NCBI GenBank assembly: GCA_002426555.1
Contig: DIQU01000054.1
Location: 1-12,516, forward strand
Reading direction: 5' to 3'
DNA: 12,516 nucleotides
From: Firmicutes bacterium UBA5454
GTDB lineage: Bacteria > Bacillota > Clostridia > Caldicoprobacterales > DTU083
Shown piece after piece: positions 1 to 6,958 of this stretch. The position numbers and the translations under genes are program-made. Under the pieces are notes generated by a model. That model saw only the letters and a list, made by a program, of their open reading frames with translations. It had not been told where the DNA came from and made no database searches. The first letter of the stretch is position 1, and the number at the start of each line of letters is the position of its first letter.

Positions 1-1960
1 TGAAGAAAAGATGTACGCTGTTGGTCGCCTTCCAGGAGGCTTTATAAAGAGGGAAGGCCGCCCTACAGAAAAGGCAATTTTAACTTCAAGGCTCATCGAC
101 AGACCATTACGTCCCTTGTTTCCCGAAGGTTTTCGAAATGATGTTGTAGTAATTGCAGCACCTCATTCCATCGACCCTGAATATCCACCGGAAGTGTTTG
201 CCATGATAGGGTCATCCGTAGCTCTCAGCATATCGGATATTCCCTTTTCCGGTCCTACCGGTGCTGTTGCTGTTGGTATGATTGACGGAGAATATATCAT
301 AAATCCCAACAGTAAACAAAGAGAAGAAAGCAAACTGGATTTGATAGTATCCGGAACAAAGGACGCCATCATGATGGTAGAAGCCGGCTGCAGTGAACTG
401 ACAGAACAGGAAATGCTGGAAGCAATTATGTTTGCTCACGATTACATTAAAGATTTGGTCAGCTTCCAGAAGAAAATCATTCAGGAAGTTGGAAAAGCTA
501 AAATGGATTACATTTCCTTTGTACCAGAAGCTGACTTGGAGAAGCAGGTACGGGAATATGCTACAGAAAAGCTGCAAGAAGCAGTACAGGCATCAGAAAA
601 ACAAGTACGGGAAGAAAACATGAAGACAGCTACTGAGCGAATATTGGAACATTTCTCTGAGATATTCCCGGAAAGAGAGAAAGAAATTGATGAATTAATC
701 AATAACATTACCAAGGAAATAGTAAGAAACCTTATTCTAAACGAAGGTATACGCCCTGATGGAAGAACAAAAACAGAAATTCGCCCGTTATCATCAGAAG
801 TCGGGCTCCTGCCAAGAGTGCATGGTTCTGGTCTATTCAAGCGAGGGCAAACGCAAGTACTCACAGTATGTACATTGGGCTCTATAGGCGATGTTCAAGT
901 TCTCGATGGTCTATGGGAAGACGAATACAAAAGATATATCCACCACTATAATTTTCCACAATATAGTGTAGGAGAAGCTCGAACCTCAAGAGGACCGGGG
1001 CGGCGGGAAATTGGTCATGGTTTTTTGGCAGAACGGGCATTGGAGCCAATGATTCCATCACCTGAAGATTTCCCCTATACCCTTCGTCTGGTTTCTGAAG
1101 TTATGAGTTCAAACGGCTCCAGTTCTATGGCAAGTGTATGCGGAAGCACCTTGGCTTTAATGGATGCCGGCGTGCCGGTAAAAGCACCTGTAGCTGGTGT
1201 GGCTATGGGCTTGATTAAAAACGAAGATTCCGACAAGGTTGCCATTTTAACTGATATCCAGGGTCTTGAAGATCATATGGGCGATATGGACTTTAAAGTA
1301 GCCGGTACGGATAAAGGAATTACAGCAATCCAGATGGATATTAAAATCGACGGCATAGGTCGTGAAATTTTAGCCGAAGCTCTGGAACAAGCAAGAATAG
1401 GCAGATTGCGTATTCTTGATTCCATGCTGGAAGTAATAGATAAACCCCGTGAAAATCTATCACCTTATGCTCCAAAGATTATTAACTTCAACATTCATCC
1501 GGATAAAATCCGCGATGTAATTGGAGCCGGCGGCAAGGTCATCAACAAAATTATTGCAGAAACCGGAGTTAAAATCGATATTGAAGATGATGGGCGTGTT
1601 TTCATTTCCTCGCCAAATCAAGAGGCTGCTGAAAAAGCCCTTAAGATCATCATAGGAATAACAAAGGACGTGGAAGCAGGAGAAGTCTATACCGGTAAAG
1701 TAGTTAGAATTATGAATTTTGGCGCATTTGTAGAAATACTTCCTGGTAAGGAAGGGTTGGTACACATCTCTAAATTGGCTCATCACAGAGTTGAGAAGGT
1801 GGAGGATGTAGTTAAGGTTGGAGATGAAATCGAAGTTAAGGTAACTGAAATTGACAGTCAGGGAAGGATAAATCTCTCCCACAAGGATACTTTGCCGCCA
1901 CCAGAAAGAACCACTAGAGAAAATACCAGGAGGTCCAGTGGAAATCAACGATCTCACTAA
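1..1960 (+). CDS. pnp: Polyribonucleotide nucleotidyltransferase (PNPase), 5'-truncated by window edge
   Basis: PNPase degrades RNA 3'-to-5' by phosphorolysis, releasing nucleoside diphosphates; it works as a trimer in the cytoplasm. The reading frame is open from base 2 (E-E-K before the first Met at base 11), so that Met is internal. About 60 N-terminal residues of the first RNase PH domain lie outside the window, judging by B. subtilis PnpA as remembered. Counting from the base-11 Met: rest of RNase PH 1 up to about residue 150 (with KREGRP and RLIDRPLRPLF), a helical linker, RNase PH 2 at about 245-460 (IRPDGR at 247-252, GPGRREIGHG at 328-337, the active-site aspartates in GDMDF at 424-428), a KH domain at about 491-548 with GAGG at 505-508, and an S1 domain at about 558-626 (GAFVEILPGKEGLVHIS). 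The tail after S1 is short and polar. Every expected domain is present. A terminator follows directly. Confidence 0.98.
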   Translation, partial: EEKMYAVGRLPGGFIKREGRPTEKAILTSRLIDRPLRPLFPEGFRNDVVVIAAPHSIDPEYPPEVFAMIGSSVALSISDIPFSGPTGAVAVGMIDGEYIINPNSKQREESKLDLIVSGTKDAIMMVEAGCSELTEQEMLEAIMFAHDYIKDLVSFQKKIIQEVGKAKMDYISFVPEADLEKQVREYATEKLQEAVQASEKQVREENMKTATERILEHFSEIFPEREKEIDELINNITKEIVRNLILNEGIRPDGRTKTEIRPLSSEVGLLPRVHGSGLFKRGQTQVLTVCTLGSIGDVQVLDGLWEDEYKRYIHHYNFPQYSVGEARTSRGPGRREIGHGFLAERALEPMIPSPEDFPYTLRLVSEVMSSNGSSSMASVCGSTLALMDAGVPVKAPVAGVAMGLIKNEDSDKVAILTDIQGLEDHMGDMDFKVAGTDKGITAIQMDIKIDGIGREILAEALEQARIGRLRILDSMLEVIDKPRENLSPYAPKIINFNIHPDKIRDVIGAGGKVINKIIAETGVKIDIEDDGRVFISSPNQEAAEKALKIIIGITKDVEAGEVYTGKVVRIMNFGAFVEILPGKEGLVHISKLAHHRVEKVEDVVKVGDEIEVKVTEIDSQGRINLSHKDTLPPPERTTRENTRRSSGNQRSH

Positions 1961-1961
1961 C

Positions 1962-2004
1962 AAAGGAACATAAACTTTTTTAAGTTTATGTTTCTTTATT
2001 TTTT
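1962..2004 (+). terminator. Rho-independent terminator of pnp
   Basis: The left arm 1962-1977 pairs with 1982-1997 over 16 bp with a single G-U wobble and a TTTT loop. An A and six T follow (1998-2004). The stem is long but AT-rich. It begins one base after the pnp stop codon, which separates pnp from the deacetylase-like gene. Confidence 0.85.
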
Positions 2005-2062
2005 GTTCATATCTTTGCTGTCATTGAATATCAATTATATGTAGAGATATGGAGGTGGTTCC

Positions 2063-2779
2063 ATGAAATTTGTCTTTATCCCCTTTAAAAGAAAAACTCT
2101 TACCCAGGCGTTGGTTATTTCATTTGCTATTATACTTCTCTTGTTATTAAATTCGACAGAAGCCATTAGTGTTTTAAATCCTGCAGAGAAGCAGGCAATT
2201 TATAAAGGAAACGAAAGCAATCCGATTATTGCATTTGAGTGTAATGTCGTATGGGGTACTGAGTACATAGAGCCTATGCTCGACATCTTCAAAGAGCATA
2301 ATATTCTGATTACTTTTTTTATTGGGGGAGAATGGGCAAAAGATAACCCAGATCTTTTAAAACGCATAGCAGTAGAAGGGCATGAACTAGGGAACCATGG
2401 TTATGCTCATAAGCATCATATTCAACTTGATTTGGAGAAGAACCGTAAGGAGATAATGGATACGGAAAAAGTAATAGAATCCACTACTGGAATCAAAACT
2501 ACCTTGTTCGCACCGCCCTATGGAGAGTATAATGAAACAACTTTAAAAGCCGTTGATTCACTTGGCTATCAAACTATTATGTGGAGCATCGATACCATAG
2601 ATTGGAGAAGAGACGGAACAGATAAAATCATCGCACGAGTGATGAAGAATCCTCATAACGGCGCTTTAGTTCTAATGCATCCTACAGCGGATACAGTAAC
2701 TGCACTGCCTGTAATTATTAAAAAATTACAAGCCGATGATTATAGTATAGGAACTGTAACAGATACTTTAAAAGAATAA
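2063..2779 (+). CDS. Membrane-anchored polysaccharide-deacetylase-family sporulation protein (YlxY/PdaB type), motif 1 degenerate
   Basis: NodB-fold enzymes remove acetyl groups from peptidoglycan or other glycans; the YlxY/PdaB branch is found in spore formers. The ATG has a GGAGGT ribosome site ten bases upstream. Residues 13-33 form one hydrophobic segment after a basic start, a signal anchor or uncleaved signal peptide, so the catalytic domain should lie outside the membrane. The domain starts near residue 53. The canonical TFDD motif reads ECNV at 59-62, so the catalytic and metal-binding Asp are both replaced; W-G follows at 64-65, as in PdaB. The second motif keeps H112 and H116 (HGYAH), the third is FAPPYG at 149-154 with Ala where Arg is usual, and the last is LMH at 204-206. 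The IYKG segment at 46-49 also resembles PdaB as I remember it. The place after pnp matches B. subtilis ylxY; at 238 residues it is shorter than B. subtilis YlxY and near PdaB in size. Family assignment is firm, activity doubtful. I see no convincing promoter in 2005-2062. Confidence 0.88.
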   Translation: MKFVFIPFKRKTLTQALVISFAIILLLLLNSTEAISVLNPAEKQAIYKGNESNPIIAFECNVVWGTEYIEPMLDIFKEHNILITFFIGGEWAKDNPDLLKRIAVEGHELGNHGYAHKHHIQLDLEKNRKEIMDTEKVIESTTGIKTTLFAPPYGEYNETTLKAVDSLGYQTIMWSIDTIDWRRDGTDKIIARVMKNPHNGALVLMHPTADTVTALPVIIKKLQADDYSIGTVTDTLKE

Positions 2780-2807
2780 GAATTACTGACTCATATACAA
2801 TAGCACT

Positions 2808-2835
2808 GGAGGTATGAAATTACCTCCTTTTTTTT
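2808..2835 (+). terminator. Rho-independent terminator of the deacetylase-like gene
   Basis: GGAGGTA at 2808-2814 pairs perfectly with TACCTCC at 2821-2827 around a six-base loop, and eight T follow at 2828-2835. It lies 29 bases after the stop codon and separates this gene from the dipicolinate operon. Confidence 0.93.
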
Positions 2836-2855
2836 ATGCCTGTTTCATAGGTCAT

Positions 2856-2885
2856 ACACCTTCTCCAATACATCCACATATGATG
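2856..2885 (+). promoter_or_regulatory. Possible sigma-K-like promoter of dpaA-dpaB-dapG
   Basis: ACA at 2856-2858, a 17-base gap, then ACATATGAT at 2876-2884 resembles the sigma-K pattern (AC in the -35 region, CATA-nnn-TA in the -10 region), with the last base of the -10 element off consensus. The place is right: after a terminator and before dpaA. In B. subtilis the dipicolinate synthase operon is expressed in the mother cell under sigma-K. Short, AT-rich motifs like this occur by chance, so the call is tentative. Confidence 0.35.
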
Positions 2886-2915
2886 TTAGTACTACAAACC
2901 AGGGGGTAGGGATGA

Positions 2916-3779
2916 GTGAGGAAGATGGAATTTACCTTTATTGGCGGTGACAATCGACAAAAAGAAGCTGCTATCATTTTATCAGAAGCCAGTTCGCTGG
3001 TTAGAGTTTTTGGATTGGAAGTTATGGAACATGAGAGTATAGAAAATTATCAGGAATTACATTCAGAGTTGTTTCAATCCCAGGTAGTTATGCTTCCTAT
3101 TCCATATAAGAATCAAGAAGGTTTCATCCATATTATCGATAAAGATGTTCATATAGAGCCAAAGGCTTTGTTTTCAAAATTAAGGCAGGGCACCAGAGTG
3201 ATTTTTGGAAAACAGGATAAGGAAATTGAAAACTTGTGTAAACAGTATTCAGTCCTTGGCTATGATTTGTTAAAAGAGGAATCCTTTTCCATACGTAATG
3301 CCATTCCTACGGCTGAGGGAGCTATTCAAAGAGCTATGGAAAGGACTGATATAACACTTCATGGAGCCAAAATTCTAATTCTAGGATTTGGCCGTATAGG
3401 CCGTGTGCTTTCCAGAATGCTTCACGGAATTGGATCTCAGGTTTCCATAGAAGCCAGAAAAAATGAAGATCTGGCATGGATTGAAGAGAGCGGCTGTAAA
3501 GCAGTATCTCTTAAAGAGTTGGATTCTGTTTTAAAAGATCAAGACATTATATTCAATACAATACCCGCATTAATATTGGATCGAAACAAGCTTGAAAAGA
3601 TCAACTCAAATTGCATTATTATCGATTTGGCATCCCATCCCGGAGGAGTAGACTTTGAAGCAGCTAGGGAATTTGGCTTATCCGCCTCCCTGGATTTAGG
3701 TCTGCCTGGACAAGTGGCATCTAAAACAGCTGCTGCTATTATATGTTCAGTCATTCAGGAAATATTGAGAGATTTGTAA
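2916..3779 (+). CDS. dpaA: Dipicolinate synthase subunit A
   Basis: Together with DpaB this oxidises dihydrodipicolinate, an intermediate of lysine and diaminopimelate synthesis, to dipicolinic acid in the mother cell; dipicolinate is then loaded into the forespore with calcium. The 287 residues match the usual size. Residues 1-125 are the family N-terminal domain, with IGGDNRQ near the start. A Rossmann nucleotide-binding domain follows with GFGRIG at 157-162. Family signatures are NAIPTAEGAIQ at 128-138, NTIPALIL at 204-211, DLASHPGG at 227-234 and LGLPGQVASKTAA at 251-263. The start chosen is GTG, with a GGGGGT ribosome site (2902-2907) at 8 bases; the ATG at 2912 is out of frame and the ATG at 2925 lacks good spacing. 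It is the first gene of a unit with dpaB (18-base gap) and dapG. Confidence 0.96.
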   Translation: MRKMEFTFIGGDNRQKEAAIILSEASSLVRVFGLEVMEHESIENYQELHSELFQSQVVMLPIPYKNQEGFIHIIDKDVHIEPKALFSKLRQGTRVIFGKQDKEIENLCKQYSVLGYDLLKEESFSIRNAIPTAEGAIQRAMERTDITLHGAKILILGFGRIGRVLSRMLHGIGSQVSIEARKNEDLAWIEESGCKAVSLKELDSVLKDQDIIFNTIPALILDRNKLEKINSNCIIIDLASHPGGVDFEAAREFGLSASLDLGLPGQVASKTAAAIICSVIQEILRDL

Positions 3780-3797
3780 AGCGTGGAGGGATGATAT

Positions 3798-4391
3798 GTG
3801 CTTTTAAAAGGTATTAAAATTGGTTTTTGTGTTACAGCCTCTCATTGTACTTTTGAAAAAACACTGGGTCAATTGGAAAAATTGAAGGAACAGGGTGCGA
3901 ATTTATACCCAATTTTTTCATTCAATACAGCAACAGCAAATACTCGTTTTACAAGTGCCAAAGATTTTAGAGACAAGGTAGAAGAAATTACTGGAAGGTA
4001 TGTAGTCGATACAATAGTTGAAGCAGAACCTTTTGGACCTATCAAAAAAATGGATTTAATGATAGTTGCACCTTGTACAGGAAACACACTGGCAAAACTG
4101 GTAAATGCTATCACTGACACACCAGTGTTAATGGCAGCAAAAGCCCATTTGCGCAACCAAAGACCGTTGTTGTTAGCTATAGCTACCAATGACGGATTGG
4201 GAAACAATGCAAAAAATGTTGGAATGATTATAAATACGAAGAATGTGTTTATGATACCCTTTTACCAGGATGATCCTATTAACAAGCCAAATTCACTGAC
4301 AGCTGATTTAGATCGTTTATTGGATGCTTCACTGATGGCATTAAAAAAAATTCAAATTCAGCCTGTAATAATTGAGAAAAAACGTCTATAA
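3798..4391 (+). CDS. dpaB: Dipicolinate synthase subunit B, flavoprotein-like
   Basis: This is the second subunit of dipicolinate synthase (SpoVFB in B. subtilis). It belongs to the flavoprotein fold shared with the flavin-dependent Cys decarboxylases and UbiX-like proteins. The 197 residues are the normal length. Visible signatures are the N-terminal strand followed by TASHCTF at 13-19, APCTGNTLAKL at 91-101, then TDTPVLMAAKAHLRNQRP and the ATNDGLG segment, all typical of DpaB. The start is GTG with GGAGGG (3785-3790) seven bases upstream; two ATG codons just before it (3791, 3796) are in other frames and stop quickly. The C-terminus ends in a basic stretch. It lies 18 bases after dpaA and 43 bases before dapG. 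Confidence 0.95.
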   Translation: MLLKGIKIGFCVTASHCTFEKTLGQLEKLKEQGANLYPIFSFNTATANTRFTSAKDFRDKVEEITGRYVVDTIVEAEPFGPIKKMDLMIVAPCTGNTLAKLVNAITDTPVLMAAKAHLRNQRPLLLAIATNDGLGNNAKNVGMIINTKNVFMIPFYQDDPINKPNSLTADLDRLLDASLMALKKIQIQPVIIEKKRL

Positions 4392-4423
4392 TAGGATTGT
4401 GCAAAAGAAGTTGAGGCAAATAT

Positions 4424-4430
4424 AGGAGGT
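4424..4430 (+). promoter_or_regulatory. Ribosome binding site that fixes the dapG start
   Basis: AGGAGGT here is a near-perfect Shine-Dalgarno sequence. A GTG in the dapG frame at 4429-4431 overlaps it and cannot be the start; the ATG at 4435 is spaced four bases from its end and matches the family N-terminus (M-x-I-I-x-Q-K-F-G-G). Confidence 0.85.
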
Positions 4431-4434
4431 GCCT

Positions 4435-5655
4435 ATGAGAATCATCATACAGAAATTTGGCGGTACTTCGGTTGCAAAGCCGGAAAATAGAGAAATGACT
4501 GTACAAAAAATTATTGCAGCCCAAAAAAGTGGATACAAAACAGTTGTTGTGGTCTCAGCAATGGGCAGAAAGGGCGAGCCATATGCTACTGATACATTGA
4601 TAGAATTTCTGCAGGCTGTCTATGAGAACACCCATCCAAGAGATATGGATATTGCCATGTCTATGGGAGAAATTATGTCTTCAGTAGTCATTGCCAATAC
4701 CTTAAGAAGTAAGGGTTATGATTCCATAGCATTAACCGGCTGGCAGGCTGGAATTATCACCGACACCAACTTTGGTAATGCTGAAATCCTTGATGTAAAA
4801 CCCAGTTTCCTCCTTAATGCATTGGAGCAGGGGAAAATACCTGTTGTAGCAGGTTTCCAAGGGGCTGCAAAAACAGGTGAGATTACAACCTTGGGCAGAG
4901 GTGGAAGCGATATAACAGCTGTCACTTTGGGAGAAGCGTTAAATGCTGAGCTTATTGAAATATATACTGATGTGGATGGGATTATGACAGCTGATCCTCG
5001 TATTGTATCAAATGCCGTTACGATTAGTCATATATCTTATACGGAAATATTTCAAATCGCGGATCAGGGCGCCAGGGTGATTCATCCTAAAGCAGTAGAG
5101 ATTGCAATGCGTTCTGGAATCCCAGTGCTAATTAAAAATTCTATGACAGATTCTCCCGGCACTATAATATCTACTCCAGCAGTAAGAAAGCAGGATATAC
5201 AAATTTATAGGCCGGAGCGAGTTATAACCAGTGTTGCTCACGTAACTGGAAGAACACAGATCAGCATAGATACCAAGAGAGGAATAGAAGAACAAAACGA
5301 GGTACTTCATTGCCTGGCCGATAATAATATCAGCATAGATATCATTAACATTTTTCCGGAAAAGATGATATTCACCATAGAAGGAAATATTACCGACAAA
5401 GCCTTGCAAGTGCTGAATGTTGTTGCCAAACCAAGCCGGGTATTAATGAATTGCAGCAAAATTTCCGCAGTAGGAGAGCGGATGCGAGGTGTGCCCGGGG
5501 TTATGTCTCGGATCATTCTGGCAATGAGAAGCAAGCAAATTGAAGTACTGCAAACTTCCGACTCCCATTCCACAATTTCCTGCCTGGTCAAAGGGGAAGA
5601 TACAGTACCAGCAGTACTGGCATTGCATGAAGAGTTTAAGCTCTATCAGCAGTAA
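4435..5655 (+). CDS. dapG: Aspartate kinase (DapG type)
   Basis: This enzyme phosphorylates aspartate to aspartyl-4-phosphate, the first step of the pathway to diaminopimelate, lysine, methionine and threonine. Diaminopimelate goes into peptidoglycan, and the intermediate dihydrodipicolinate is the substrate of DpaAB. At 406 residues it has the length of B. subtilis DapG, the diaminopimelate-sensitive isozyme. Kinase signatures are KFGGTS at 7-12, VVVSAMGRKGEPYATD at 38-53, GRGGSD at 154-159 and YTDVDGIMTADPR at 177-189. Two C-terminal ACT domains at about 263-335 and 342-402 form the allosteric site; ISAVGERMRGVPGV lies in the second. B. subtilis has asd before and dapA after this gene; both are missing here, yet dapG stays linked to dpaAB. 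The isozyme and effector are inferred from synteny and similarity. Confidence 0.95.
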   Translation: MRIIIQKFGGTSVAKPENREMTVQKIIAAQKSGYKTVVVVSAMGRKGEPYATDTLIEFLQAVYENTHPRDMDIAMSMGEIMSSVVIANTLRSKGYDSIALTGWQAGIITDTNFGNAEILDVKPSFLLNALEQGKIPVVAGFQGAAKTGEITTLGRGGSDITAVTLGEALNAELIEIYTDVDGIMTADPRIVSNAVTISHISYTEIFQIADQGARVIHPKAVEIAMRSGIPVLIKNSMTDSPGTIISTPAVRKQDIQIYRPERVITSVAHVTGRTQISIDTKRGIEEQNEVLHCLADNNISIDIINIFPEKMIFTIEGNITDKALQVLNVVAKPSRVLMNCSKISAVGERMRGVPGVMSRIILAMRSKQIEVLQTSDSHSTISCLVKGEDTVPAVLALHEEFKLYQQ

Positions 5656-5664
5656 GAAGAAAGC

Positions 5665-5692
5665 AATAATGAGCCGAAAGGCTCATTATTTT
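5665..5692 (+). terminator. Terminator of the dpaA-dpaB-dapG unit
   Basis: The 11-base arm 5665-5675 pairs perfectly with 5680-5690 around a GAAA tetraloop. The T-run is short (TTTT at 5689-5692, then ATAA), so termination may be incomplete, but stem and position after dapG support the call. Confidence 0.78.
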
Positions 5693-5728
5693 ATAACATC
5701 AGGTAATACTAAATGAGCACGACTATCC

Positions 5729-5749
5729 GGAAAACAAATGCTGTTTTTC
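5729..5749 (+). other. Small hairpin upstream of the tepA-like ribosome site
   Basis: GGAAAACA at 5729-5736 can pair with TGTTTTTC at 5742-5749 (8 bp with one G-U wobble, five-base loop). No T-run follows, so it is not a terminator. It ends seven bases before the GGAGG ribosome site at 5757-5761. It may be incidental, since the strand is A- and T-rich here. Confidence 0.3.
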
Positions 5750-5773
5750 AAATAACGGAGGAAATTGAACTAT

Positions 5774-6565
5774 ATGAACAGCTATGAAAAGAAGAGTGAA
5801 AAAGGCAAGCAGAACCATCCAAACAATCCGATGCTGACTGATGAGCCCAAGGAGAGGCCGGGCAATCCGTATCAACATGAAAAGAAACAATCTTCTGTGA
5901 ACACTGCAGCAAATATTAAGGAAATGGGCGCTCCGGTTATACCCACCTCGGCAATTGGTAATAATATTCATTGTATGACCATTATCGGGCAAGTCGAAGG
6001 TCATATGGTGCTGCCACCTCAGAACAAAACAACAAAATATGAACATGTATTGCCTCAACTGGCAGCTATAGAACAAAGTGAGGAAATAGAGGGTCTTCTA
6101 TTGATATTGAACACGGTTGGAGGCGATGTGGAAGCAGGTTTGGCAATTGCAGAAATGATCAGCACCATGTCCAAACCGTCGGTTTCGTTGATTTTAGGCG
6201 GTGGCCACAGTATTGGTGTGCCTCTTTCTGTATGCACCAATTATTCTTTTATAGCTTCTACTGCTACCATGACAATTCATCCAATACGCATGACAGGTTT
6301 GGTAATAGGCGGTCCGCAAACCTATGAATATTTCGACAAGATGCAAAAGCGAATATCCAATTTTATTACGGATCACGCTTCTATTAGTAAAAAAAGACTA
6401 AATGAACTGCTGTATAATACAAGAGAGTTGGCTAATGAAGTGGGGACTGTTCTAATAGGTTCAGATGCTGTGGAAAATGGACTTATCAACGAAGTAGGAG
6501 GTCTACATGAAGCCTTATCCAAACTTAAAAAATTGATCAAAGAAAAAAGAAGAACAGCAAGATAG
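5774..6565 (+). CDS. tepA: ClpP-like serine protease, TepA family
   Basis: TepA-type proteins are ClpP relatives of spore formers. The B. subtilis protein has been linked to protein export and to spore outgrowth. A hydrophilic, charged stretch of about 60 residues precedes the ClpP-like core. In the 263-residue form from this ATG, the core runs from about 60 to 245: LILNTVGGDVEAGLAIAEM at 110-128, the nucleophile in GGGHSIG (S146), and H169 in TIHPIRMTG. I cannot place the third triad residue (Asp) with certainty. SDAVENGLINEVGGL near the end matches the family. The start is uncertain: the GGAGG at 5757-5761 is 12 bases from this ATG and only 3 from an in-frame TTG at 5765, so I prefer the ATG. 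It is followed 13 bases later by the ylzJ-like gene, as in B. subtilis. Confidence 0.88.
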   Translation: MNSYEKKSEKGKQNHPNNPMLTDEPKERPGNPYQHEKKQSSVNTAANIKEMGAPVIPTSAIGNNIHCMTIIGQVEGHMVLPPQNKTTKYEHVLPQLAAIEQSEEIEGLLLILNTVGGDVEAGLAIAEMISTMSKPSVSLILGGGHSIGVPLSVCTNYSFIASTATMTIHPIRMTGLVIGGPQTYEYFDKMQKRISNFITDHASISKKRLNELLYNTRELANEVGTVLIGSDAVENGLINEVGGLHEALSKLKKLIKEKRRTAR

Positions 6566-6578
6566 AGGAGAATGAAAA

Positions 6579-6806
6579 GTGATACTGCATACCATAGTTG
6601 ATTCGAATCTTATATGGAAAAATCAAGATGCCGAACCGGTAAAAACAATAGAGCTTATATGGCAAGGTGTACCAATGGAGGTAATAAAAAAGGACGAGAA
6701 AACTGTTGTTATCAATAGAATACTTACTACAAACCTGAAACACTACTTGAATCCATCAATCCAGCCTGGAATGGAAATTACTTACACATTGACGTCTCGG
6801 GAATAG
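6579..6806 (+). CDS. YlzJ-like small protein, function unknown
   Basis: This 75-residue protein has no known function. Its place right after the tepA-like gene and before spoIIIE, its length, and features such as the MILHT start, a central WQGVPMEV segment and TNLKHYLNPSIQPGM near the end fit the YlzJ-like family of spore formers. It has no membrane segment or signal peptide and looks like a small soluble beta-rich protein. The GTG start has AGGAG (6566-6570) at 8 bases; an ATG at 6572 is in another frame. Its last codons form the left arm of the following terminator, and the TAG stop lies in the terminator loop. It is very probably co-transcribed with the tepA-like gene. Confidence 0.82.
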   Translation: MILHTIVDSNLIWKNQDAEPVKTIELIWQGVPMEVIKKDEKTVVINRILTTNLKHYLNPSIQPGMEITYTLTSRE

Positions 6807-6821
6807 CCCCGAGACTTTTTT
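6794..6821 (+). terminator. Terminator overlapping the end of the ylzJ-like gene
   Basis: GTCTCGGG at 6794-6801 pairs perfectly with CCCGAGAC at 6808-6815 around the loop AATAGC, followed by six T (6816-6821). The left arm is coding sequence and the stop codon TAG (6804-6806) is in the loop. It separates the tepA-ylzJ pair from the ftsK operon. Confidence 0.92.
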
Positions 6822-6830
6822 CATGCTTAC

Positions 6831-6893
6831 ATGGAAACATAATGAAAGAGGTGGTATAATAAAATGCGTTGAAAACATGCTATTATGTTCCAT
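6831..6893 (+). repeat. Interrupted inverted repeat framing the ftsK promoter
   Basis: ATGGAAACATAAT at 6831-6843 is the reverse complement of ATTATGTTCCAT at 6882-6893, apart from one extra A in the left arm. The 38 bases between the arms hold the -10 element and the expected transcription start; the left arm covers the -35 element. This layout could be a regulator site or could be coincidence in AT-rich DNA. Confidence 0.45.
6832..6860 (+). promoter_or_regulatory. Probable sigma-A promoter of the ftsK operon
   Basis: TGGAAA at 6832-6837 (four of six matches to TTGACA), a 17-base spacer and a perfect TATAAT at 6855-6860, with TG at 6852-6853 giving an extended -10 element. Transcription would begin near 6867, leaving an untranslated leader of about 90 bases before the ftsK ATG. 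It lies just after the ylzJ terminator, where a new unit must begin. Confidence 0.65.
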
Positions 6894-6958
6894 ATTATGG
6901 CAGGTGCAAGCAGGATATAATGAATCACCCGTCGAATATGGATTAATGAGGTGGTATT

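Noticed and set aside
1460..1963. Long minus-strand open frame of 167 codons opposite the end of pnp
   Set aside because: It lies wholly opposite the conserved KH and S1 coding sequence, has no ribosome site or family features, and its composition (rich in F, N, S, Y) is that of an antisense shadow.
2912..2935. ATG at 2912 as start of dpaA
   Set aside because: It is in a different frame from the DpaA sequence; the in-frame GTG at 2916 has the properly spaced ribosome site.
4392..4434. Possible lysine riboswitch before the aspartokinase gene
   Set aside because: The gap is only 43 bases, far too short for a lysine riboswitch, and holds only a Shine-Dalgarno sequence.
6572..6600. ATG at 6572 as start of the ylzJ-like gene
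   Set aside because: It is out of frame and reads into a stop after a few codons; the GTG at 6579 gives the family N-terminus.
6914..6921. Second TATAAT (6916-6921) in the ftsK leader
   Set aside because: No acceptable -35 element at 16-18 bases upstream, and no TG extension; the upstream extended -10 promoter is much better.
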